Part shown: positions 1 to 8,100 of the stretch, in pieces | Position numbering within the stretch: the stretch's first letter is position 1 | Layout: each line of letters begins with the position of its first letter | Origin: Strigomonas culicis | Taxonomy: Eukaryota; Euglenozoa; Kinetoplastea; Trypanosomatida; Trypanosomatidae | Length of the DNA stretch: 21,894 bases | Direction: 5' to 3' | Assembly (NCBI GenBank): GCA_000482145.1 | Contig: AUXH01000315.1 | Coordinates: 1 to 21,894, forward strand | The notes under the pieces: model-generated | What the model was told of the DNA's origin: nothing | The model's database searches: none | Seen by the model: the letters and a program-made list of their open reading frames with translations, nothing else | Position numbers and translations under genes: made by a program

Positions 1-51
1 GTTATACGCTTTTTGTTACACGTCTTCCCCGCCAGCAAAACAAAACTACTG

Positions 52-53
<2 letters not shown>

Positions 54-85
<32 letters not shown>

Positions 86-117
86 CTCTCCCTCTCTTGC
101 GTGCTCTTTCTTGGTAG
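54..117 (+). repeat. (TC)15 microsatellite continuing into a pyrimidine tract
   Basis: About fifteen TC dinucleotide units run from 54 to 83. More C/T-rich sequence follows, and the first AG is at 116-117. The run is long enough to vary in length between strains. It could also act as a distal polypyrimidine tract for spliced-leader addition, giving a 5' UTR of about 268 nt, but tracts nearer the gene compete with it. Confidence 0.75.
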
Positions 118-227
118 GTTCAAAAAAGTGTTAGAAGGAGAAAAAAATTCAAGAGTAAATCAATAAAGAAAGAAACTCTATTGATCTACTGATATCTCTA
201 TTTGCATATAGACCCCGTGTGTGCTAC

Positions 228-347
228 TTTTTTTTTTTGCTTGTTTGTTTGCTTAATTGCGTGTTTACTCACCTCTGGTTTTAGCCTCTTTTCTTTTTTT
301 CGTTTCTTCTGCCCTTTCTTGCATCTGCCCCTTGTTTCACCTTTGAG
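228..347 (+). promoter_or_regulatory. Candidate trans-splice acceptor region for the USP7-like gene
   Basis: A run of T at 228-238 leads into T-rich sequence ending in TTTTAG (AG at 283-284). A second, almost pure pyrimidine block covers about 285-340, with its first AG at 346-347. The 5' UTR would be about 101 nt or 38 nt. This follows the trypanosomatid rule of a pyrimidine tract followed by the first usable AG; I cannot tell which AG is used. Confidence 0.5.
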
Positions 348-385
348 CTTTTCCACATCGATTGACGGCTGAGCCGAGCCGAGCA

Positions 386-3300
386 ATGCCGCGCACCGTG
401 AGAGAGGCGGGCGTCGACCAGGCGTCGCCGGAGCGCCCCGCGGAGGAGAGCGGCGAGGAGACGTACCCCCCCGCGCCGCCATCCCACTGCAGCGAGGGCG
501 AGGCGGGGGCCGGCGCGGGGCCGCACGTGCCGCACGCCGTCGGCGGCGAGCGGCGCGTCGACTTCAAGCGCTACACAATTGCATCGGACGACGACGCGGA
601 CGGCGACGCCTCGGCGCCGGCGGCGAGCGCCGGCACGGGCTCGACGCTGCCCACGACGCCGACCAGCTCCGTGGGGATGAGCCCCAACGCCGCGGCGGAG
701 AGTGCCTCCAGCGGCGCGGGGCGGCCGGCCGCGCTGGTGGCGCCCATCGGCTCCGTCGGCCTCGTGAACGAGGGCGCGACGTGCTACCTGAACTCGCTGC
801 TGCAGCTGCTCTTCCACATCAGCTACTTCCGCTCCGCGGTGTACCGCATTCCCAGCGAGCCGGGCAAGAAGGCGTCGTCGACGCCGAGCGTGCCGCGCAG
901 CCTACAGGAGCTCTTCTTTCAGATGCAGGAGCGCACCACCGCCGCGCGCGCGAAGCGGCTGACGGAAGCGTTCGGCTGGGGCGAGGAGGAACTGGTGGTG
1001 CAGCAGGACATCCAGGAGATGGCCACCGTGCTGCGCGACAACCTGGAGGAGCGCATGAAGGGCACCGTGACGGAGGGCGCCATCAAGCAGCTCTTTGAGG
1101 GCTGCGGCGAGCAGGTCGTCGAGACGCTGGACCGCACCTACACCTCGCGCAACACGGACGTCTTCTACGACATCCACCTGCCGCTCGGCGACAAGATACG
1201 CACCGTGATGGACAGCCTGCGCGCGGTCACCGCGAAGGACCAGCTCGTCGGCGACAACAAGTACCGCGTCGAGCGGGAGGGGCAGCCGGTGGAGTACAAG
1301 GACGCGGAGAAGGGCTACGAGTTCAAGCGCTTCCCGCCCATTGTGTGGTTCCACGTGAAGCGCTTCGCGATGGACCTGACGTCGCCGACGCTGGAGATGA
1401 AGAAGGTGCACTCACGCCTCGAGTTCCCTGTGGAGCTGGACCTCACGCCGCTGGAGAAGGGCCTGACGCCGCAGGAGCTCGCCGAGATGGAGACGCGCAC
1501 GAAGCGCGGGAGCGCGGTGCAGTCCCTGCTGACGAACTCGCCGCCCATCTACGACCTGCACGGCGTCATCGTGCACCGCGGCACGGTGCGCAGCGGGCAC
1601 TACTACTGCTACATCCGCGACTGGGACCCGCAGAAGCAGGCCTTCACGCGGTGGATCGAGTTTGAGGACGAGAACACGGCGGTGGTGTCACAGCGCACGG
1701 CCGTCGAGAACAACTACGGGGACGCCGACAGCAGACGCTACGGCGGTGGCAAGGAGTCCGGCGCGAGCGCGTACATCCTGTCCTACGTGCGGCGCGCGGA
1801 CGCGCCGGTGCTGCTGGCGCCGTCGCCGACGAACATCATCTCGCAGTCGGTGAAGGACGCGCTGCAGCACGCGCTGGAAGAGGAGGAGCGGCAGCTGCGG
1901 GAGGAGGAGGAGATCAAGCGGCTGCTGGTCGTGTACATCGTGACGGACCGGTCGCTCGCGCGCCACTGCCAGGTCCACCAGGCGGAGCTGCTGTCGCGCG
2001 ACAGCCGCGCGGTGCGCCCCTTCGTCGAGGGCGCGCTGTACATGCGCAAGACCGACTCGCTCGCCACGCTCTACGAGAAGATGGCGGCGCTCCCCGCCAT
2101 CGTGGAGCAGAACATCACGGCCGCGACGTGCCGGCTGTGGCGGTGGGGCAACGTGCGGCTCTTCCACCCGACGGCGCCGGTTGCGACCTACGCGGACGCC
2201 CTCCGCTGCGGCACGCTGCTGTCGGACCTGCTCTCGCCGCTCGAGCGCGCGAAGCCCCTGGGCATGACCCTGTACGTGCAGACCCGGCTGCCGCTGCACC
2301 AGCCCCTCACCGTCGCCACCAGTCCCCAGCCGTTCATCCAGCACTTCACCGTGGACGACGACACCGGCGCGTGCCAGGTGATCTTCCGCGAGCCGGTGCA
2401 GGTGAGCGCCTTCTCGCTGTGCATCAACACCGCCTACGTGCACTTCTGCCGGCTGAAGATCGTGGTCGGCAGCCGGCGCTCCCAGGGGAGCAGCGCGCTC
2501 GACGCAAGCGGCGCCGGGGATGCGGAGGAGGAGCGAGAAGAAGAGGAGGAAGAAGAGGAGGAGGAGTACTCCACGGTCGTCAGCTGCACGTTCAAGGACT
2601 CCATGACCCACGTGCGGCTGGAGAAGGCCATCTCGGTCTCGAGCCCTCTGACGCTGCACTGCTACTCCACCACCGACGTGATCCACATCATGGATGTGCA
2701 CTTCATCGTCGACTGCGCGACGCTGCGCCCGCCGCCGCCGCTGCTGCACCGCACGCTGTCCCGGGTGGGGACGGACCGCATTCTCCTCTTCTTCAAGTTC
2801 TTCGACCACACGACGTGCAATGTGCGCTACATCGGCTCTCTGCTGGTGGACCGCATCGCCACCCTGAGCAGCTGCGAGCCCTTCCTCTGCTCCTCCATCG
2901 GCTTCGACAAGTACCAGGACCTGTCGGTGGACGACCCGTGCGGCGAGGGCCGCGGCCTGCTGAGCTTCTTCGAGGAGGGCAAGGCGTGCATCTCGCGCGA
3001 GCTGTCTGGCACGCTCGACCTCGCGCAGTGCGGGCTCTCCAGCGGCGTCATCGTCGCGCAGCGCCGCTTTGTGTCGCCGGTGTACCGCCACCTCAACGTG
3101 CAGGCCTACTACCGCACGCTCAGCTGCATCGTCGACCTGCGCATTGTGGAGGTGGTCACCGAGGAGGGCGACGCGACGGAGGAGTTCAAGGCCGCCCTAC
3201 AGCAGCACCGCGCGCTGCGCAGCAGCGTGGAGAAGAAGCTGGCCGCGCTCGCCGCCGCGCGGTCGGAGGCGAGCCCCGTCACGCCCACCCCGCCGTCGCC

Positions 3301-4381
3301 GCGCGCGTCGGCGGCCCCCGCGCCGGCGCCGGCGGCGGTGGACCCCGAGCTGGACCCGTACAACACGGTGGTGCCCGTCATGCGCGCGGTCACGCGCCGC
3401 GCGAAGGAGGACGGCGACATGTGCCGCGCGCTCATGCAGTGGAGCTACGAGACCGTGTGCGACGCCGTCGGCGAGACGGTGCTGTGCGAGGCGCAGCGCG
3501 TTCGGCTGTACCGCTGCGAGGAGTCCGGCGCGCCGGCGGAGGCCCCCCTCCGCGCGGAGGACGCGCCGACGCTGGAGGAGATGCTGTACGGCGGGGACGG
3601 CTACGCGACCACGAAGACCATCTACTACGAGCAGCTCGCGCAGCCGCGCGTGATCGCGGAGAAGCTGAGCGCGCTGACCGTGACGCTGCGCGACGCGCAG
3701 GGCCACGCGCTGCACCGGGAGCGCTACGTGCTCGGGCCGCGGGAGGAGTCGCTGCAGAGCTTCGCCGGCGCGGTGCAGAGCTCCGTCGCCGCGTGGGAGT
3801 ACAAGGAGGACCCGTGGGGCACACTGCGCGCCACCGTCAACGCGACGCACTACATCCTCGTCGCCGTGGACAGGCGTAAGCGCGTCATCTGCCACATCGT
3901 GGAGGTCCCCATGACGGCCACGAGCCCGCGGGAGGAGGCCGACGTCGCGTGGTACGCCCAGATGGAGCCGTACGAGCTGGACCTGCTGCCGGCCGCGCCG
4001 CTGCAGCCGGGGCAGCAGCGCATCGCCTGCTGCCACGGCGAGCGTAAGCAGGTCGACACGGTGCGCACCTTCGGCCACCCGTTCGTCATCACCGTCGGCG
4101 TGAACACGACGGTGCGCGAGGGAACGCAGGAGATGCTGCGCGTGACGCACATCCCGATGGAGGCGCTGCACCACAAGGACAACTGGGCGGTCATGATGCT
4201 GACCGACATCCCGCGCCACTTCCGTGAGTGGGACACCGCCATCCAGCTCTTCTGGATGCACACGCACAACAGCAGCGGGCGCATCCCCAGCCTCGTGTTG
4301 AACCACACCGCGCCGAAGGAGAAGCCGGGGTCGCGCTACGTCGCACAGAACAACCCGACACTGAAAATTTCCAGCGTGTGA
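386..4381 (+). CDS. USP7-type ubiquitin carboxyl-terminal hydrolase (C19 deubiquitinase)
   Basis: Predicted 1331-residue cysteine protease that removes ubiquitin from proteins. The USP catalytic domain spans roughly residues 115-475. Its Cys box (GATCYLNSLLQ) places the nucleophile at C133, and its His box (SGHYYCYIRDW) gives H405. A QQD-IQE segment and a YGG stretch also match USP7/UBP15. Residues about 510-635 align with the ICP0-binding Ubl of USP7, and from about 795 to the C-terminus the later Ubl domains are recognisable, including the end of the protein. Three features differ from human USP7. There is no visible N-terminal MATH/TRAF domain, only about 110 low-complexity residues. A segment of about 150 residues with a long Glu run (about 714-727) sits between Ubl1 and Ubl2. 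The position after W-I-E-F, where USP7 has its catalytic Asp, is E427, with D428 next to it. The start is the first ATG; the frame stays open upstream but contains no ATG. The stop is TGA. Confidence 0.93.
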   Translation: MPRTVREAGVDQASPERPAEESGEETYPPAPPSHCSEGEAGAGAGPHVPHAVGGERRVDFKRYTIASDDDADGDASAPAASAGTGSTLPTTPTSSVGMSPNAAAESASSGAGRPAALVAPIGSVGLVNEGATCYLNSLLQLLFHISYFRSAVYRIPSEPGKKASSTPSVPRSLQELFFQMQERTTAARAKRLTEAFGWGEEELVVQQDIQEMATVLRDNLEERMKGTVTEGAIKQLFEGCGEQVVETLDRTYTSRNTDVFYDIHLPLGDKIRTVMDSLRAVTAKDQLVGDNKYRVEREGQPVEYKDAEKGYEFKRFPPIVWFHVKRFAMDLTSPTLEMKKVHSRLEFPVELDLTPLEKGLTPQELAEMETRTKRGSAVQSLLTNSPPIYDLHGVIVHRGTVRSGHYYCYIRDWDPQKQAFTRWIEFEDENTAVVSQRTAVENNYGDADSRRYGGGKESGASAYILSYVRRADAPVLLAPSPTNIISQSVKDALQHALEEEERQLREEEEIKRLLVVYIVTDRSLARHCQVHQAELLSRDSRAVRPFVEGALYMRKTDSLATLYEKMAALPAIVEQNITAATCRLWRWGNVRLFHPTAPVATYADALRCGTLLSDLLSPLERAKPLGMTLYVQTRLPLHQPLTVATSPQPFIQHFTVDDDTGACQVIFREPVQVSAFSLCINTAYVHFCRLKIVVGSRRSQGSSALDASGAGDAEEEREEEEEEEEEEYSTVVSCTFKDSMTHVRLEKAISVSSPLTLHCYSTTDVIHIMDVHFIVDCATLRPPPPLLHRTLSRVGTDRILLFFKFFDHTTCNVRYIGSLLVDRIATLSSCEPFLCSSIGFDKYQDLSVDDPCGEGRGLLSFFEEGKACISRELSGTLDLAQCGLSSGVIVAQRRFVSPVYRHLNVQAYYRTLSCIVDLRIVEVVTEEGDATEEFKAALQQHRALRSSVEKKLAALAAARSEASPVTPTPPSPRASAAPAPAPAAVDPELDPYNTVVPVMRAVTRRAKEDGDMCRALMQWSYETVCDAVGETVLCEAQRVRLYRCEESGAPAEAPLRAEDAPTLEEMLYGGDGYATTKTIYYEQLAQPRVIAEKLSALTVTLRDAQGHALHRERYVLGPREESLQSFAGAVQSSVAAWEYKEDPWGTLRATVNATHYILVAVDRRKRVICHIVEVPMTATSPREEADVAWYAQMEPYELDLLPAAPLQPGQQRIACCHGERKQVDTVRTFGHPFVITVGVNTTVREGTQEMLRVTHIPMEALHHKDNWAVMMLTDIPRHFREWDTAIQLFWMHTHNSSGRIPSLVLNHTAPKEKPGSRYVAQNNPTLKISSV
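2519..2566 (+). repeat. Glu-coding GAG/GAA purine tract
   Basis: This all-purine run inside the USP7-like gene encodes an almost unbroken acidic stretch, residues about 712-727. It lies within the segment that human USP7 lacks. Mixed GAG and GAA codons make replication slippage less likely than in a pure triplet repeat, but length variation between strains is plausible. Confidence 0.7.
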
Positions 4382-5176
4382 TACAGGACAAGAAGTAGAG
4401 GACCAAAAAAAAAAAACAAGCAGCAAAAAAAAACGAGAAAAAAAACGTACATACATCTCTCGACCAACACATATATGATTTATCCTTCTTTCCATTTACA
4501 ACTGCCTATACCCCCATTTTTGGTTATGGTGTATGAAAAAGATATTTACCGTTACCGAAAAGAAAAAAGAGTTTTATGGATTGCAAGCCTACAAAAAAGT
4601 GAACTTGCTTTTATATATATATACAACCTGTTGCTATCGTTATCAATCTGTTGCACTCGTGTACTCTAATTGTGGGTCTTGTACTCACCATATATTTACT
4701 CCAGTGGCAGACACTCCCTGTAGCCATGCCGATCAGTGGCACTGTACAAATTGAGTATTTATTCTCATAGTTTTTTTTTTCATAATCCTTATTGGTGTCC
4801 GTGCAGTGCGGTGCTAATTATTGCTTTTAAGTAGGAACATGAAAAAAAAAAATGACCCTAAAGTGTTTGTATCTCTCACTCTCCCACTTCTTCTTTTTCA
4901 CTTTGAATTGAAGCAACTTTTTGACGCGTGTGGTTTTTTTTAAAAAAACAACAACCTTTTTTTTGTTTCTTGAGTATATCATTTTTTTTTTTTGCCACAT
5001 TTAGAACGTGCAAAGAAAAAAAAATTGAATCATAATAGAGTTTTTTTTTATTGTTACAGTGGAGAATTCTGCCTCAAGAAAAAAAAAAGGAACAAGGTAG
5101 CAAACTAACGTATTGAAACAACCGTACACATATCCACATAGATACATCATACAGCCGAGCGGCCGTTCACTGCATC
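4382..5176 (+). other. Long intergenic spacer between USP7-like and TOP2 genes
   Basis: At 795 bases this is the longest spacer in the window. It starts with A-rich blocks (about 4407-4443) and has a TA-rich stretch near 4613-4623. Several T homopolymers follow, near 4771-4781, 4957-4964, 4982-4993 and 5041-5049. Two short open frames (4475-4669 and 4533-4754) have AT-rich composition unlike the genes here and no recognisable product. I see no tRNA box A/B pair and no convincing snoRNA boxes. It should contain the polyadenylation site of the upstream gene and the splice acceptor of the downstream one. Confidence 0.6.
5041..5059 (+). promoter_or_regulatory. Candidate trans-splice acceptor for TOP2
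   Basis: A T9 run at 5041-5049 is followed by ATTGTTACAG, with AG at 5058-5059. This predicts a 117-nt 5' UTR with no ATG before the gene start at 5177. An earlier tract (about 4982-4993, AG at 5003-5004) is the main alternative; it also leaves 5177 as the first ATG. Confidence 0.55.
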
Positions 5177-8100
5177 ATGACGGACCCCAGCAAGTATAAG
5201 AAGCTGTCGCCCATCGACCATGTCCTGCTGCGGCCGGAGATGTACGTGGGCAGCATCGAGACGCAGCCGGTGTCCATGTTCGTGTTCGATCCTGTCAAGG
5301 CCTGCATGGCGTGGGAGTCCATGCAGGTGAACCACGGCCTGCTGAAGATCGTGGACGAGATCCTCCTCAACTCGTCGGATAACATCAACAACGCGAAAGG
5401 CCGGCGTAAGATGACCTTCATTAAGATCACCATGTCGGACCTGGGCGAGATCACCATTGAGAATGACGGCGCGGGTATTCCCATCGTGAAGAACAAGGAG
5501 CACAAAATATACATTCCCGAGATGGTGTTCGGGCACCTCCTCACGAGCTCCAACTACGACAACGACGAGAGCTCGACGACGGCCGGCCGGCACGGCTACG
5601 GCGCCAAGCTGACGAACATCCTGTCGACCCAATTCTCGGTGCTCTGCCGCACGGAGGGGAAGGAGTTCCGCATGAGCTGGACGGACCACATGCGCAAGGC
5701 CACCGCGCCGCGCGTCTCATCGTGCGACAAGGCGGAGAGCAACCTCACCCGCATCAAGTTCATGCCCGACTACGCGCACTTCGGCTTCAAGAACAACCAG
5801 ATCTCGCTCGACATGAAGCGCGTGCTGCACAAGCGCATTATGGACCTCGCGGCGATGTTCCCCTCGATCCAGGTGAGCATCAACGGCGTGCCCTTCGCCT
5901 TCAAGTCCTTCGACGACTACGCCGGGCTCTACTCGATCCCGAGCTCGGACGGCCAGCTACCGCCGAAGCCCTTCGTGCACAACAGCCGCAACGGCAGCAT
6001 CGCCTTTGTGCCTCAGCTCAACGCAGGGGCGAAGCGCATCTTCGGCGTTGTGAACGGCGTCGTGACGCACAACGGCGGCACGCATTGCAACGCCGCCTCG
6101 GACATCCTCACCGGTACGCTGGACGCTCTCTCCCGCACGCTCAAGAAGGACGGGAAGGTGGTGGACGCGAACCGCGTGATGCGCCACTTCACCATTCTCG
6201 TCTTCCTCATCCAGTCGCAGCCCAAGTTCGACTCGCAGAGCAAGGCGCGGCTCGTGTCGACCGTCACGATGCCGCGCGTGCCGAAGGGCGAGCTGGAGCA
6301 GTACCTCTCCTCCATGCCCTTCCTCGAGGCGCACGTGAACTCCATGTCGGACCAGATCGCGGCGGAACTGAACAAGGAAATGGGCGCCGGCAAGCGGCTC
6401 AGCAGCAAGTCCCTCATCTCCTCCATCACCAAGCTGGTCGACGCGACGTCCAACAAGTCGGACGGCAAGAACATCCGCACGCTCATCGTGACGGAGGGCG
6501 ACTCCGCCAAGGCGCTCGCACTCAACTCCCTCTCGAGCGATCAGAAGCGCTTCTGTGGTGTCTTCCCGCTGCGCGGCAAACTGCTCAACGTGCGCAACAA
6601 CAACCTGAAGCGGCTCAAGAACTGCAAGGAGCTGCAGGACCTGTTCCTCGCCCTCGGGCTGGAGCTCGGCAAGACGTACCGGAGCCTCAACGAGCTGCGC
6701 TACCAGCGGCTGCTCATCATGACGGACCAGGACGCGGACGGCTCGCACATCAAGGGTCTCGTCATCAACGCCTTCGAGTCGCTGTGGCCGGAGCTGCTGC
6801 AGCGCCACCAGGGCTACATCTCGCTCTTCTCCACGCCCATCGTGAAGATCCGCCCGCGGGGGAAGAACCAGGACGTGCTGTCCTTCTACAGCTTCAAGGA
6901 CTTTCACAAGTGGCAGCGCGCGCACCCCAACGTGAACTACACGGCCAAGTACTACAAGGGTCTCGGCACGTCGACGACGGCGGAGGGTAAGGAGTACTTC
7001 TCCAACATGGAGCAGAACATCATGAAGCTGCAGGTCGACCCGAAGGACCACAAGCTGCTCGACAGCGTCTTCGACTCTCAGGAGGTGGAGTGGCGCAAGG
7101 ACTGGATGACGAAGGCGAACGCCTTCAACGGCGACGTCGACATCGACCGCAGCAAGAAGGTGCTCAGCATCCCCGACTTTGTGCACAAGGAGATGGTGCA
7201 CTTCGCGCTGGCCGGCAACGCGCGCGCCATCGCGCACAGCGTGGACGGGCTCAAGCCGTCGCAGCGCAAGATCCTCTGGGCGCTCTTCAAGCGCGGCAAG
7301 GCGGAGTCCGCAAAGGTGGCGCAGCTTTCCGGCTACATCTCCGAGGTGTCCTCCTTCCACCACGGCGAGATGTCGCTCCAGGAGACGATCGTGAAGATGG
7401 CGCAGAACTTCACCGGCGGCAACAACATCAACCTGCTCGTGCCAGAGGGCCAGTTCGGCTCGCGCCAGCAGCTGGGTAACGACCACGCCGCGCCACGCTA
7501 CATCTTCACAAAGCTCTCGCGCTTCGCGCGGGTGCTCTTCCCGGAGGACGACGAGCCGCTGCTGGACTACACGGAGGAGGAGGGCACCACGACGGAGCCG
7601 AACCACTACGTGCCCATCATCCCCATGCTGCTGTGCAACGGGTCGGTGGGCATCGGCTTCGGCTTCGCCTCGAACATCCCGTCCTACCACCCGCTGGACG
7701 TGTCGGCCGTTGTGCGCTCCATGATCAACGGCGAGACCGCGAAGCAGGTGGTGAAGCGGCTCGTGCCGTGGGCGGTGGGCTTCCAGGGCACCGTGCGGCG
7801 CGGCCCCGAGGGCGAGTTCATCGCGGTCGGCAAGTACAGCGCGTACAAGAACAACTACATCCACGTGTCGGAGCTGCCGTGGACGACGAGCATCGAGGCC
7901 TTCCGCGGCCACATCTCCAACCTGGCGAACATGGACGTGGTGCAGCGCATCGCGGACTACTCCGGCGCGAACCACATCGACATTGATCTCATCGTGCGCG
8001 AGGGCAGCGTGACGACGTGGTCCGAGGTGGAGGCGGACCTTGCACTGAGCCAGAAGATCTACATCAACGGCACCGTCTTCTCGCCGAGCGGCACGCTCGC

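Larger units (their letters stand above)
1..385 (+). other. Upstream spacer and 5' UTR region of the USP7-like gene
   Basis: This AT-rich, pyrimidine-rich stretch has no convincing gene. It holds a (TC)n microsatellite at 54-83, an A-rich purine block around 121-175, and two further pyrimidine-rich blocks running up to the gene. No ATG occurs on the + strand before 386, so any message spliced anywhere in this region has the same first AUG. The end of an upstream gene is not visible. Confidence 0.6.

Noticed and set aside
362..385. An eight-codon upstream extension of the USP7-like gene starting at TTG
   Set aside because: There is no ATG. Nuclear trypanosomatid genes normally start at AUG, and ATG 386 is the first one available.
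1688..4495. Antisense open frames of about 467 and 432 codons opposite the USP7-like gene, and a 583-codon + strand frame at 2128-3879
   Set aside because: All overlap conserved USP7 sequence, have Arg/Ala/Gly-dominated products, and are explained by high GC content.
4700..4745. A repeated CAGTGGCA octamer and possible small hairpin in the USP7-TOP2 spacer, considered as a snoRNA or tRNA remnant
   Set aside because: There is no matching tRNA box A/B pair, no C/D boxes and no convincing H/ACA fold; an eight-base repeat of this kind can occur by chance.
4475..4754. Two short + strand open frames in the spacer before TOP2
   Set aside because: They are AT-rich, lack a pyrimidine tract immediately upstream, overlap each other, and encode no recognisable motif.
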